From: Aurantimicrobium minutum | GTDB lineage: Bacteria > Actinomycetota > Actinomycetes > Actinomycetales > Microbacteriaceae | Direction: 5' to 3' | NCBI RefSeq assembly: GCF_029894165.1 | Contig: NZ_JARXXU010000001.1 | Span: 248,001 to 312,000 of the forward strand | DNA length: 64,000 nt | In this document: piece after piece, positions 1-8,353 of the stretch | Layout of the letters: every line of letters begins with the position of its first letter | Position numbering within the stretch: position 1 is the stretch's first letter | The notes under the pieces: generated by a model | What the model was told of the DNA's origin: nothing | The model's input: the letters and a program-made list of their open reading frames with translations, nothing else | The model's database searches: none | Made by a program: the position numbers and the translations under genes

Positions 1-170
1 CAGCTGGCATCGCAGGGTGTGTACTTGCGCTCTGGCGCGAAGGGGAACACATCACCTGGGCCGAAAACGTGGCAGTGGGCATCTACAGCACCGGCGGGAA
101 CCTGGAACTTGGGCTTGCTGGGGTTGGGGTGCCAGTCGAGCCAATCTGCATCTTTCACAAACGCGCTCAT
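1..170 (-). CDS. ligI: 2-pyrone-4,6-dicarboxylate hydrolase, N-terminal part (runs off the window)
   Basis: Only the first 56 or so residues are inside the window; the gene continues beyond base 1. The translation starts MSAFVKDADWLDWHPNPSKP and soon reaches DAHCHVFGPGDVFPFAP, closely resembling the start of LigI: an amidohydrolase-superfamily H-x-H metal motif followed by FGP. LigI opens the lactone of 2-pyrone-4,6-dicarboxylate to 4-oxalomesaconate in the protocatechuate 4,5-cleavage pathway. The ATG overlaps the ligJ stop as ATGA, so it is the fourth gene of the ligK-ligU-ligJ-ligI run and translationally coupled. The ring-cleavage dioxygenase (ligAB) and the dehydrogenase (ligC) are not in the window and would be expected further left. 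The family call rests on a short stretch but context strongly supports it. Confidence 0.85.
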   Translation of the reverse strand, partial: MSAFVKDADWLDWHPNPSKPKFQVPAGAVDAHCHVFGPGDVFPFAPERKYTPCDAS

Positions 171-1186
171 AGTCCGCGTTCCTTCAGCTTGGAGTCCAGC
201 CGCGGGAAGACGGTGCGAGCATTCTTCGAGAAGATGTTCTCGCGCTCGGTATCCGAGATTTTCGCAGCATCGATATAGCGCTTGGTGTCATCAAAATACT
301 GTCCGGTCTGAGGGTCAATTCCTCGAACGGCACCGATCATTTCTGATCCAAAGAGCACGTTCTTGTTGTCGATCACATCAACCAAGAGATCGATACCAGG
401 CTGGTGATACACGCAGGTATCGAAGAACACATTGTTCATCACGTGAGTATCCAAACTGGGCTGCTTGAGCATGTCCGCCAAGCCACGGTAACGGCCCCAG
501 TGATACGGAACAGCCCCACCACCGTGAGGGATGATGAAACGTAAGGTGGGGAAGTCAGCAAACAAGTTGCCCTGGATGAGCTGCATAAACGCCGTGGTGT
601 CCGCATTCATGTAGTGCGCACCGGTGGCGTGGAAGTTGTGGTTGCAGGATGCCGAGACATGAATCATGGCAGGAACGTCGAGTTCGACCATCTTCTCGTA
701 GAGCGGGTACCAGAACTTGTCCGTCAGGGGAACGGTCTGCCACTGTCCGCCAGAGGGGTCAGGGTTCAGGTTCACTCCGATGAAACCAAGTTCATTAATG
801 CAGCGTTGCATTTCCTTGATGGTTTCGGTCAGATCAGCTCCGGGTGACTGGGGCAGCTGAGCAACACCAATAAAGTCCTCGGGGAACAGGTCAACAACGC
901 GCTTAATCAAGTTATTGCACGCAATGGTCCATTCAAGGCTGATGCGTTGGTCACCTTCGTGGTGGCCCATTGCAGAAGCACGAGGAGAGAAGATAGTGAG
1001 GTCTGAACCACGTTCCTTGATGAGCTTGAGCTGGTTCTGCTCAATGGTCTCGCGGATAATCTCATCTGAGATCTCAGGGTATTCGGGGCTGGGTTGACCT
1101 GCTGCATACGCAGCAAGCTGATCAATGCGCCATTGGTTGTGCAGCTCAGGGGCCGTTGTGTAGTGGCCGTGAATGTCGATAATCAT
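167..1186 (-). CDS. ligJ: 4-oxalomesaconate hydratase (LigJ-type amidohydrolase)
   Basis: 339 residues, the usual length for LigJ. It begins [14 protein letters not shown], with the metal-binding H-x-H (HGH) at residues 6-8, and later shows MIHVSAS, HNFHATGAHY and FIIPHGGGAVPYH, histidines typical of amidohydrolase-2 (ACMSD-like) hydratases. LigJ adds water to the isomerised 4-oxalomesaconate to give 4-carboxy-4-hydroxy-2-oxoadipate. I placed the start at the ATG at 1186 because the protein then matches LigJ from its first residues and the ATG overlaps the ligU stop as ATGA. An upstream extension in this frame is only the antisense shadow of ligU. The 3' end overlaps ligI in the same way. Confidence 0.93.
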   Translation of the reverse strand: MIIDIHGHYTTAPELHNQWRIDQLAAYAAGQPSPEYPEISDEIIRETIEQNQLKLIKERGSDLTIFSPRASAMGHHEGDQRISLEWTIACNNLIKRVVDLFPEDFIGVAQLPQSPGADLTETIKEMQRCINELGFIGVNLNPDPSGGQWQTVPLTDKFWYPLYEKMVELDVPAMIHVSASCNHNFHATGAHYMNADTTAFMQLIQGNLFADFPTLRFIIPHGGGAVPYHWGRYRGLADMLKQPSLDTHVMNNVFFDTCVYHQPGIDLLVDVIDNKNVLFGSEMIGAVRGIDPQTGQYFDDTKRYIDAAKISDTERENIFSKNARTVFPRLDSKLKERGL

Positions 1187-2283
1187 GCGTTCTCCCAAGC
1201 AGATTCGAGGACGTAAACAGAACCCGACATAAGCATGCGGGCGGTGCGCAGCAGCGCAGACTTTGTCACAACAGGGGATCCAGAAGAATTGTCCACTTCC
1301 ATCTGGACGGTGAAGAAACCAGTGGGGTGCTCCACTTCCACCTCCAGGCTGGAACCAATGGTGTCCAAGCCTGCGATCTGGGCAGCAACACTGCCTTCGA
1401 GCATGCACGCGGTGGCAACGGAGACAGCACCAAGAACACCAATACTTTCGTGCACCCGGTGAGGGATGAATGTGCGGGTAGTGAGCAGACCACCGTCCTG
1501 GGCAGGAGCAAGCAAGCTCATCTTGGGAACGGTCTTGTTCGACACATCTCCCAGATTCATGAGGGGGCCGACAGCAAGCCGAATCTCTTCCACACGTGCC
1601 TTGAGTTCAGTGTTTGCTTCAAGCTCTGCAGGAGTCTCGTAGCCTGTGATGCCAAAGTCAGAAGCGTTCAGACAGACAACGGGCATGCCGTTGTCGATGC
1701 AGGTGACCTGCACGCCAAGAACCTCATCAACCACGTTGCCGGTGGGAAGCAGAGCACCGCAACTGGAACCAGCAACATCTTCGAAGTTGATGTTGATCGG
1801 AGCGTGGGTTCCTGGAACACCGTCGATGCGGGCTGTACCGGCATAGTTGACGACTCCACCGGGAGTCTCAACGAATGCGGTCGCCCGTGAGTCGGTATTC
1901 TCCATATAGATCGCAACGGGGGTTACGCCATCTGCGGCGGCAACGAGTCCCTTCTCAATTACAAACGGGCCCACACCAGCCAAAATGTTGCCGCAGTTCT
2001 GCTGGTCGCTGACTTCTGCACGGTCTGGCCACACCTGCAAAAACAGGTAGTCCACGTCGATGCCGTCACGCTCGGACCTCGAAACAACAGCAACCTTGGA
2101 GGTCAGCGGGTGGCCGCCTCCCATGCCATCAATCTCGCGCACATCAGGTGAACCCATAGCAGCAAGCAAGAAGGTGTCCCGGGCAGCTCGATCAGCTGGC
2201 AGGTCACTGGCCAGGAAATAGAGACCCTTCGATGTCCCCCCGCGCATCACAGCGCAGGGAACAGCTACTTGAGAGTTATTCAC
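1183..2283 (-). CDS. ligU: 4-oxalomesaconate tautomerase/isomerase (PrpF family)
   Basis: 366 residues from a GTG at 2283. The start is decided by a GAGGA eight bases upstream inside ligK, by the GTGAATAA overlap with the ligK stop, and by the protein reaching the family's opening motif [12 protein letters not shown] at residue 11. PrpF-family signatures [14 protein letters not shown] and [17 protein letters not shown] carry the two cysteines that face each other in this diaminopimelate-epimerase-like fold. In Sphingobium SYK-6 LigU is a 1,3-allylic isomerase and in Pseudomonas GalD is a tautomerase acting on 4-oxalomesaconate. The position between an aldolase and LigJ fits that step. PrpF itself (methylaconitate isomerase) is the alternative, but the neighbours argue against it. 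Confidence 0.9.
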   Translation of the reverse strand: MNNSQVAVPCAVMRGGTSKGLYFLASDLPADRAARDTFLLAAMGSPDVREIDGMGGGHPLTSKVAVVSRSERDGIDVDYLFLQVWPDRAEVSDQQNCGNILAGVGPFVIEKGLVAAADGVTPVAIYMENTDSRATAFVETPGGVVNYAGTARIDGVPGTHAPININFEDVAGSSCGALLPTGNVVDEVLGVQVTCIDNGMPVVCLNASDFGITGYETPAELEANTELKARVEEIRLAVGPLMNLGDVSNKTVPKMSLLAPAQDGGLLTTRTFIPHRVHESIGVLGAVSVATACMLEGSVAAQIAGLDTIGSSLEVEVEHPTGFFTVQMEVDNSSGSPVVTKSALLRTARMLMSGSVYVLESAWENA

Positions 2284-2959
2284 CCGCGTAGTCCTCGTAG
2301 ACGAGACCCTTTGCAGCGAGCTTGTCGCGCATGTTGTAGATGTCGAGACCGAGTTCACCGGTAGCCAAGCGCGTGCGCTTTCCGGCTTCCATGGCTTCGC
2401 GTTCCTGGGCTGCCTTGAGAACCTTTTCGGCATCTTCACGGCGAACCACGCACACCCCGTCAATGTCCGCCACAATGACATCACCTGGGCGAACCAGCTG
2501 GTCTGCCATCAAGATGGGTGTCTGCACGTTTGCAATGGTTTCCTTGACGGTGCCCTGGGAACTAATGGTCTTGGACCAGACGGGGAAACCCATCTCGGTC
2601 AGAGTTGCCACGTCCCGCACACCTGCATCAATCACGAGTCCACGAACACCGTGAGCCATCAAGCTTTCTGCGAGCAGGTCACCGAGGTAACCATCGTCGC
2701 AGGGGCTGGTGGGGGTCACGATGAGGAGGTCGCCAGGCTGTGCCTGTTCCACGGCAACGTGGATCATCCAGTTGTCACCGGGGGCAACTTCACAGGTCAG
2801 TGCGTTGCCAGCAATCATGGCGGGGAAGATGGGGCGCAGTCGACGGTTCAACAGCCCGATACGTCCCTGTGCCTCGTGCACAGTTGCGGATCCGAGAGCG
2901 GCAAGACCGTCCACAATCTCAAGTGGGGTTCGTGGTGTTCCTCGAACGACGCGTGCCAT
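2276..2959 (-). CDS. ligK: 4-carboxy-4-hydroxy-2-oxoadipate aldolase (RraA-like)
   Basis: 227 residues, the typical length for LigK/GalC/ProA aldolases of the RraA-like fold. The middle region [17 protein letters not shown] contains the Arg-Asp pair that binds pyruvate enolate and the divalent metal, and the upstream segment [13 protein letters not shown] supplies the glycine-rich substrate loop. It splits 4-carboxy-4-hydroxy-2-oxoadipate into pyruvate and oxaloacetate, the last step of protocatechuate 4,5-cleavage. AAGGAG stands four bases before the ATG. It is the promoter-proximal gene of the lig operon, 105 bp downstream of a co-directional IclR regulator. Its order ahead of ligU and ligJ is the reverse of the pathway order. 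Confidence 0.92.
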   Translation of the reverse strand: MARVVRGTPRTPLEIVDGLAALGSATVHEAQGRIGLLNRRLRPIFPAMIAGNALTCEVAPGDNWMIHVAVEQAQPGDLLIVTPTSPCDDGYLGDLLAESLMAHGVRGLVIDAGVRDVATLTEMGFPVWSKTISSQGTVKETIANVQTPILMADQLVRPGDVIVADIDGVCVVRREDAEKVLKAAQEREAMEAGKRTRLATGELGLDIYNMRDKLAAKGLVYEDYAGE

Positions 2960-3030
2960 GATTCTCCTTCGAATATCTGCAGGTAAGCCTGTATACAGAC
3001 AACCTCATTGTGAAGAAGAAAACCAAGGAG

Positions 3031-3049
3031 CCTTCCGGATAGTGGAAGG
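3031..3049. promoter_or_regulatory. Short inverted repeat between iclR and ligK (operator or hairpin)
   Basis: CCTTCC and GGAAGG flank a seven-base spacer 72-90 bp upstream of the ligK start and just past the iclR stop. It may be a weak intrinsic terminator for the regulator (a T-rich stretch follows on the minus strand) or a binding site for the upstream IclR protein. The sequence alone does not decide. Confidence 0.3.
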
Positions 3050-3064
3050 ATAATTTGTGGGGGT

Positions 3065-3856
3065 TTAGGTGCTTGCCTGGAGGCGAGCCGCATCTCCTAG
3101 GCCAGCTTCAACCAACTTCTTCGACAGCGCGGCTCCGGTGACCTGCATCACGGGCACTAATTTGCCCAAATCCCGACCATCGCTGGGGGCCACAACTCCG
3201 AGTGCGGCGATGACATTGCCGCCCTTGCCCCGCAAGGGCACAGCAATGGAAACCGCACCCTCCGCGAGCTCCTCCTGGGTCTTGGCAAAGCCCTGAACCT
3301 TGATGGTTTTGAGCTGAGTTTCCAGAACCCCGGGATCCGTAATGGTTTGATCGGTAAAACGATCTAAGGAGTTCAGAACTGCCTTCTGCAGTTCCGCATC
3401 GCCATGAGCAAGAAGCACCTTCCCCACGCCGGTGGCATGGAGAGCAAGCCTAGAGCCCGGTTTACTCATGACTTCGAGGGTTCTAGACCCCGCGATGCGC
3501 TCCACAATCAAACAGCGCAGTCCGTCTAACACAGCGATCTGCACGGCATCATTGTGAAGTTGGTAGACGTCTTCCATATAGGGCAGTGCGACTTCACGCA
3601 GGTCTGAGTGCACTGAAGCCAGAAGTCCTAAGCGCCAAATCTTGCTGCCGATTTCGTAGTCGCCGTCAGAGCCTCGAACCAGAGCATTCTGTTTTTCCAG
3701 TTCGTGCACCAAACGGTGAACCGTGGTCAAGGGGAGGTCGGCTCGACGAGAGATTGAGGCAAGGGACTGCCGACGGTGCTTCACATCGAAGGTGTCTAAG
3801 ACGGCGAGCGCGCGACCAGTGACGGTGCGGGTCGGAACGCTCTTCTCGGTCACCAT
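3065..3856 (-). CDS. IclR-family transcriptional regulator, probable lig operon regulator
   Basis: 263 residues with the two-domain IclR layout. An N-terminal winged helix-turn-helix lies at about 10-75 (SLASISRRADLPLTTVHRLV), and a C-terminal GAF-like effector domain shows ERIAGSRTLEVMSKPGSRL, LHATGVGKVLLAH and AEGAVSIAVPLRGKGG. IclR proteins often control protocatechuate and 4-hydroxybenzoate genes. This one is immediately upstream of ligK and transcribed in the same direction, so lig operon control is a reasonable inference; the effector is unknown. Start is the ATG at 3856, six bases after the hepT stop. It is one of three non-identical IclR proteins in this 17 kb. Confidence 0.9.
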   Translation of the reverse strand: MVTEKSVPTRTVTGRALAVLDTFDVKHRRQSLASISRRADLPLTTVHRLVHELEKQNALVRGSDGDYEIGSKIWRLGLLASVHSDLREVALPYMEDVYQLHNDAVQIAVLDGLRCLIVERIAGSRTLEVMSKPGSRLALHATGVGKVLLAHGDAELQKAVLNSLDRFTDQTITDPGVLETQLKTIKVQGFAKTQEELAEGAVSIAVPLRGKGGNVIAALGVVAPSDGRDLGKLVPVMQVTGAALSKKLVEAGLGDAARLQAST

Positions 3857-3862
3857 TCCAGC

Positions 3863-4195
3863 CTAGGTTGAAATTTGGGCCAGTGCCTTACGAAGTTGGA
3901 GCTCGAAGTGCGGCACATCTTGTTCAATCGTGCCTTGGACGAGTTCTAAATCGAGCAGTGAATACCCATGAGAAATTCTGTTTCTCATGGACTTCATATG
4001 ACGCCAATCATCACTGAAATATTTTTCTCGAAGCACAGAGCTTGTTTGAGAAATTGTCTCTAACGCAGCAGCAAGTCGCATATTCACAGCATCAGATATG
4101 GTCGGATCTTCAAAAGGTCCCTTTGCCATGTGGTACTTCAACATATCTAAATGATTCAGTGCGTCCCGGACTAGTTCCTCATCGGACCTACTCAC
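3863..4195 (-). CDS. HepT-like HEPN ribonuclease toxin
   Basis: 110 residues from a GTG start that overlaps the stop of the upstream nucleotidyltransferase as GTGA, the usual coupling of MNT/HEPN pairs. The motif RNRISHGY at 71-78 is the R-x4-H-x-Y active site of HEPN toxins (R71, H76, Y78). The rest is predicted all-alpha and matches the DUF86/HepT scale. In characterised pairs the HEPN protein is an RNase and the MNT partner neutralises it by adenylylating the motif tyrosine, which is present here. The pair lies between two IclR genes of the catabolic island and its AT content is higher than the neighbours', suggesting separate acquisition. Confidence 0.85.
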   Translation of the reverse strand: MSRSDEELVRDALNHLDMLKYHMAKGPFEDPTISDAVNMRLAAALETISQTSSVLREKYFSDDWRHMKSMRNRISHGYSLLDLELVQGTIEQDVPHFELQLRKALAQIST

Positions 4196-4677
4196 AGAGG
4201 GACCGCTTCCCCCAGTACACGCTCACGAAGAAAAGGTCTGAGGCTTTTCTCTCCAACGACATCTACTTCGACTCCTAACAATTCGCCGAGTGCGAATTCC
4301 AGGCGAACGATACCCATAAGGGTGACACCCTTATCGAAAGTTACTAACAGGTCAATATCTGAGCCTTCATGCTCCTTGCCCGTCACCACACTCCCGAAAA
4401 CCTTGATGCCCCTAGCTCCATGAGATTTCGCAACCTTGATGACCTCACTGCGGTGCTGGCGAAGCTTCTTCCCCAAAGGCGTCTGCCCATGGAAACGAAC
4501 CAGTCTCGAAACCTCAGGTTGGCTTCTCCCCACAGCAGTAGCAATGTCTCGCTGACTCAGGCCCGCCTTGATTCCCGCCCGAACCGCATCCACCAAGATC
4601 TTCCGAGACCTCGCATAGAGAAGGTCAGCAGCGCGGGCTTCAGTCTGTAGCTGTTCGAAAGTTGAAACGGTAGACAT
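4192..4677 (-). CDS. MntA-like nucleotidyltransferase antitoxin with N-terminal helix-turn-helix
   Basis: 161 residues. Residues 39-62 (GLSQRDIATAVGRSQPEVSR) form a clear helix-turn-helix. Residues 91-113 (IKVFGSVVTGKEHEGSDIDL) give the minimal nucleotidyltransferase motif GS...D-x-D with D107 and D109 as metal ligands. This is a DNA-binding domain fused to an MNT antitoxin, so autoregulation is likely. I chose the ATG at 4677, which directly abuts a 14-bp palindrome and has no Shine-Dalgarno, so the message may be leaderless. A TTG at 4704 in the same frame would add nine residues but has no better ribosome-binding site. Confidence 0.83.
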   Translation of the reverse strand: MSTVSTFEQLQTEARAADLLYARSRKILVDAVRAGIKAGLSQRDIATAVGRSQPEVSRLVRFHGQTPLGKKLRQHRSEVIKVAKSHGARGIKVFGSVVTGKEHEGSDIDLLVTFDKGVTLMGIVRLEFALGELLGVEVDVVGEKSLRPFLRERVLGEAVPL

Positions 4678-4691
4678 ATAGTAAATACTAT
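4678..4691. promoter_or_regulatory. Palindrome abutting the antitoxin start (probable autoregulatory operator)
   Basis: ATAGTA and TACTAT flank a two-base centre and touch the ATG of the nucleotidyltransferase. On the minus strand TAGTAT fits a -10 box seven bases before the ATG, which would give a leaderless transcript. Repressor binding here would block both polymerase and translation start. The helix-turn-helix of the adjacent antitoxin is the obvious candidate binder. Confidence 0.5.
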
Positions 4692-4743
4692 CAGTTATAC
4701 ACAAGAACTGACAGAGCAGTATTCACATTGAACTACGGAGGTA

Positions 4744-5505
4744 TTAGTGACCGTCGAGTTCCGCCGCAATAGACGCTGCTGCATCTGTCAGCGTGGAGAC
4801 CAAGCGGTTGGTGTCGAGTCTGTTCAAGTGCACAATCACGCCCACAGCTGCCACACAGCGCCCGTTGCGCATGATGGGAACAGCGATAGAGCCACTTCCC
4901 CGCGTCATCTCTTGACGAGTAATGGAATAGCCGTTCTTGCGCACTTCCGCGAGATCCCTACGGAGTGCATCAGGTTGAGTAATCGACTGAGGCGTGGGCT
5001 TGGGCAGAGGCTGGGCCAGATACTGCTCGATCGCTTTCTCTGATTGATATGCCAACAACACCTTGCCCACACCAGTGGTGTGCAGGGGAAGGTGACCACC
5101 AGCACGACTGATGGTGGGGATACTTCTCTCCCCCACCAGGCGGTCAACATAGAGTGCCTGACCCCGGTCAAGCACGGCCAGTGTCACATTTTCGCCAGTC
5201 TCTTCATAAAGACGCGCAAGAGTGGGCAATGCGCTTTCACGCAGGCGCTCACTCAAGGGAGCATGCTGCGCGATGGTCCAGAGCTTGGTGCCGACTCGGA
5301 ACTTACGGTCACTGCCTTTGCTCAAAAATCCCCCCTGTTCGAGGGTCCCCACGATGCGATGACAGGTGGACATGGGAAGTTTGGTCAGCTCAGCGAGCTC
5401 GGTCAGTGTGAGGGCACTGTGCTTGGGATCGAAGCAACTGAGGACCTCCATGGCGCGCTCCAGAAGCGCCGTGGGGGCACCGCTGTCGACTCGTGCTGGG
5501 CTCAT
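4744..5505 (-). CDS. IclR-family transcriptional regulator, probable pobA regulator
   Basis: 253 residues. The winged helix-turn-helix at about 15-75 includes LTELAELTKLPMSTCHRIV, and the effector domain shows VDRLVGERSIPTISRAGGHL, LHTTGVGKVLLAY and GSGSIAVPIMRNGRC. It is transcribed divergently from pobA across a 119-bp gap that contains a perfect inverted repeat, the classical arrangement for PobR-type control of 4-hydroxybenzoate hydroxylase. The effector may be 4-hydroxybenzoate; that is inference from position. It differs clearly from the other two IclR proteins nearby. Confidence 0.9.
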   Translation of the reverse strand: MSPARVDSGAPTALLERAMEVLSCFDPKHSALTLTELAELTKLPMSTCHRIVGTLEQGGFLSKGSDRKFRVGTKLWTIAQHAPLSERLRESALPTLARLYEETGENVTLAVLDRGQALYVDRLVGERSIPTISRAGGHLPLHTTGVGKVLLAYQSEKAIEQYLAQPLPKPTPQSITQPDALRRDLAEVRKNGYSITRQEMTRGSGSIAVPIMRNGRCVAAVGVIVHLNRLDTNRLVSTLTDAAASIAAELDGH

Positions 5506-5566
5506 GTGGGGCTCCGTTCTGAAACTTCCATCCCATGAAACTTTAGTCTTGTTGGCTTCTTCCGCA

Positions 5567-5584
5567 TAGGTCTGAATAGACCTA
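5567..5584. promoter_or_regulatory. Inverted repeat in the pobA/iclR divergent promoter region
   Basis: TAGGTCT-gaat-AGACCTA, seven-base perfect arms, lies 41 bp before pobA. Two direct TGAAACTT octamers lie at 5520-5527 and 5536-5543, 16 bp apart, nearer the regulator. Both are candidate IclR sites for control of pobA and self-regulation. Confidence 0.5.
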
Positions 5585-5624
5585 GACGTTCACCACTACG
5601 CATTCCCCACACAGCAAAGGTTCA

Positions 5625-6818
5625 ATGATGACCACAACAATCCGCACACAGGTAGGCATTCTAGGGTCCGGCCCTGCAGGTCTGCAGCTCGCCCACCTCC
5701 TTCAACGCGCAGGCATTGACTCAGTTGTTATTGACGGCCGGAGCCGCGAAGACATCGAAGGGACAGTTAAGGCGGGAATCCTCGAATCCCCCGCAGTCGA
5801 GGTACTCGTGGAAACCGGCGTTGTCTCGCGCGACTACGTTGAGACCATGCGTCACGACGGTGTCGAATTCCATTTCGATGGCCATGCACACCGCTTCGAC
5901 TTTCCCAAGCTCACTGGAAAAGGTGTCTATCTCTACCCCCAGCACGAGGTGCTCAAGGACCAGATCAAGGCCCGGGTTGCAGCTGGCGTGACCCCGCTGT
6001 TCGAACACTTGGCAGAGAAGGTTATCGACGGCCCCAACGGACCCATGATTGTGGGAAAGACTGCCGAGGGGGAAGCCTTCGAAATCTCTGCAGACTTCAT
6101 CATTGGCGCCGACGGTTCGATGAGCATTGCCCGTGAATACGTCACTGGTAACCGCTTCAGTGGGATGGCCCGAGAATATCCATTCGGCTGGTACGGCATC
6201 CTTGTTGACGCACCCCCCAGCTCGGAAGAATTGATCTATAGTCGCTCTGAAGAAGGCTTCGTTCTCATTTCGACTCGAGATGAGAAAGTTCAGCGCATGT
6301 ATTTCCAGTGCGACCCCAACATGGACGTCAACGCAGTCAGCGACGAGCAGATCTGGGACAAGCTCCAGGCAGGTGTGGCCACACACGAACTCAAGCGCGG
6401 TCCTATCTTTCGCAAGGACGTTCTCAAGTTCCGCAGTTACGTGCACGACAGCCTCCGCAAGAACAAGGTCTTCCTCATGGGAGATGCCGCTCACACTGTT
6501 CCTCCCACCGGGGCTAAGGGCCTCAACCTCGCCTTCAGCGATGTGTTGTGGTTGAACCGAGCACTTCGTGAGTACTACCGTTCCGGTTCTGAGAAATTCT
6601 TAGACACGTACCAGCAGGACGCACTCAAGCGCATCTGGAAGGCCACCAACTACTCCTACATGATGACCACAATGTTGCACATCGCACCGGATGCAACCGA
6701 GTTCGATAAATTGCGCCAGGTCGCTGACCTCTACGCCATAACTGAATCTGAAGCGGGACAGACCTACATCGCTGAAGGTTATGTGGGCTGGGATTACAGC
6801 GCAGACGACTGGCGCTAA
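5625..6818 (+). CDS. pobA: 4-hydroxybenzoate 3-monooxygenase
   Basis: 397 residues, the usual PobA length. It has the FAD dinucleotide motif GILGSGPAGLQLAHLL near the N terminus, the PobA-type TVKAGILES segment at about residue 50, the DG-type motif FIIGADGSMSIAREYV and the second FAD motif GDAAHTVPPTGAKGLNLAFSD. It is a flavoprotein hydroxylase converting 4-hydroxybenzoate to protocatechuate with NAD(P)H and oxygen. It links the cre-like block on its right (which would yield 4-hydroxybenzoate) with the lig block on its left. An AAAGG precedes two in-frame ATG codons (5625, 5628); the second has the better spacing. A strong bidirectional terminator follows. Confidence 0.96.
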   Translation: MMTTTIRTQVGILGSGPAGLQLAHLLQRAGIDSVVIDGRSREDIEGTVKAGILESPAVEVLVETGVVSRDYVETMRHDGVEFHFDGHAHRFDFPKLTGKGVYLYPQHEVLKDQIKARVAAGVTPLFEHLAEKVIDGPNGPMIVGKTAEGEAFEISADFIIGADGSMSIAREYVTGNRFSGMAREYPFGWYGILVDAPPSSEELIYSRSEEGFVLISTRDEKVQRMYFQCDPNMDVNAVSDEQIWDKLQAGVATHELKRGPIFRKDVLKFRSYVHDSLRKNKVFLMGDAAHTVPPTGAKGLNLAFSDVLWLNRALREYYRSGSEKFLDTYQQDALKRIWKATNYSYMMTTMLHIAPDATEFDKLRQVADLYAITESEAGQTYIAEGYVGWDYSADDWR

Positions 6819-6835
6819 CAACCTACGTGGCTCTT

Positions 6836-6876
6836 AACTACTCATCCCCCACAAAAAATGTGGGGGATGAGTAGTT
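6836..6876. terminator. Bidirectional intrinsic terminator between pobA and the aldehyde dehydrogenase gene
   Basis: An 18-bp perfect stem (arms 6836-6853 and 6859-6876, core CATCCCCCACA) with an AAAAA loop. A-rich sequence follows on the plus strand and T-rich sequence on the minus strand. It separates convergent pobA and the cre-like operon and probably terminates both. Confidence 0.85.
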
Positions 6877-6888
6877 GTAAAAAACAAA

Positions 6889-8346
6889 TTAGCGCTTGCG
6901 GTGGATCGATTTCATCCGCGTATACGCCCCGATAGCTTCAGGGCCGTATTCCATCCCGATACCAGAGTCTTTCCAGCCCCCAAATGGTGCGGCCAGGTTA
7001 GAGCCATAGAAGTTGATTCCCACTGATCCCGACTCAATGCGGCGAGCAAGCGCAGCACCGTGTTTGGGGTCTTCGGTGAAGATGGAGCCTCCCAAGCCAA
7101 ATGGTGAATCATTGGCGATGTTGACGGCATCGTTTTCATCTTCGAATGGGATCACGACAAGGACAGGGCCAAAAATTTCTTCACGTGCCACGCGCATCTG
7201 GTTATTCACATCTGCAAAGACAGTGGGCTTGTTGTAGTAGCCGCGGGTAATTCCTTCTGGCATTCCGGAGCCGCCCACCGCGACACGAGCGCCCTCTTCT
7301 TGGCCTATGCGAATATAGTCCGCCACTGTTGCTGCTTGCTTCTTCGACGCGGAAGGTCCATAGACCGTTGCTGGATCAAAAGGATCACCAATGCTGGTGT
7401 TGCCCACCACCGTTGCCACGGCATCAACGACCTCGTTGTAGATGGATCGAGGAGCCAAGATACGAGTGGAGTTGTAACACGTCTGGCCTGTGTTCCTCAG
7501 ACAGGTTCTGTTCAACATGGATGCAAAGTAGTCCAGGTTGGCATCCGGCAGAACAATACTTGCTGACTTTCCACCCAGCTCAAGTGTGACAGGACGCAGT
7601 AGTCGTCCACACTGCTCCGCGAGCAAGCGGCCCACGCCGGTAGACCCAGTAAACGCAACCTTGGCGACCAGGGGGTGCTCCACGAGAGCTCCCACAACGT
7701 CACGACCACAGGTAATGAGATTGAGAACACCTTCAGGAATCCCAGCAGCCTGTGCTGCTTCCATCAGAACACGCAAATCCAGTGGAGTCTCAGATGCAGG
7801 CTTAATCACGACCGTGCAACCCGCAATGAGAGCAGGTGCCAGTTTGACCATTACGAGTGCGACAGGGAAATTCCAGGGAGCAATGAGCGCCGCAACACCC
7901 CGGGGCTGACGAACAACTTCAGTGAACTGGTCCACCACGCCAGGGAATGGACGTTCATCAACCTGGTCAACATAATCAGCAAGTCCCGCGTAGTAGCGAA
8001 GAAGTTTGCCGGCGTGACCAGCAGCCTGGCGAGTTTCAGTAATGCCCGTTCCGTTTTCACTGGTGATGATCATCGCCAGCCTTTCGGCACGTGCCTCAAA
8101 TTCTTCGGCTAGACGAATCATCATTGCTGCACGCGCAGGGGCGCCTATGTCACTCCACCCAGTTCCACGGAACGCGCGAGAAGCAGCTTGCACTGCTGCA
8201 TCGATATCCTCAGCACTTGAGGCAGGGACCGCTCCCCAGATCTCCTCGGTGGAAGGGTCAACTATCTCGATCTTTTTGTCAGAGAGTGACTTAACCCAGT
8301 CACCACTGATGAAGTTATCTTCGTGGTATTCCGCGAGCGTGGTCAT
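6889..8346 (-). CDS. creC: NAD(P)-dependent aldehyde dehydrogenase (CreC-like)
   Basis: 485 residues from the ATG at 8346, preceded by AAGGA at proper spacing. Aldehyde dehydrogenase signatures are in order: APWNFP at 157-162, the nucleotide-binding FTGSTGVG at 232-239, catalytic base E256 in LELGGK, and nucleophile C290 in NTGQTCYNS. It is the last gene of the cre-like operon. In C. glutamicum CreC is the aldehyde dehydrogenase of 4-cresol breakdown, so oxidation of 4-hydroxybenzaldehyde (or its phosphate ester) to the acid is the likely role. Substrate cannot be read from sequence; vanillin or benzaldehyde oxidation are alternatives. Confidence 0.85.
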   Translation of the reverse strand: MTTLAEYHEDNFISGDWVKSLSDKKIEIVDPSTEEIWGAVPASSAEDIDAAVQAASRAFRGTGWSDIGAPARAAMMIRLAEEFEARAERLAMIITSENGTGITETRQAAGHAGKLLRYYAGLADYVDQVDERPFPGVVDQFTEVVRQPRGVAALIAPWNFPVALVMVKLAPALIAGCTVVIKPASETPLDLRVLMEAAQAAGIPEGVLNLITCGRDVVGALVEHPLVAKVAFTGSTGVGRLLAEQCGRLLRPVTLELGGKSASIVLPDANLDYFASMLNRTCLRNTGQTCYNSTRILAPRSIYNEVVDAVATVVGNTSIGDPFDPATVYGPSASKKQAATVADYIRIGQEEGARVAVGGSGMPEGITRGYYNKPTVFADVNNQMRVAREEIFGPVLVVIPFEDENDAVNIANDSPFGLGGSIFTEDPKHGAALARRIESGSVGINFYGSNLAAPFGGWKDSGIGMEYGPEAIGAYTRMKSIHRKR

Positions 8347-8353
8347 AATGTCC

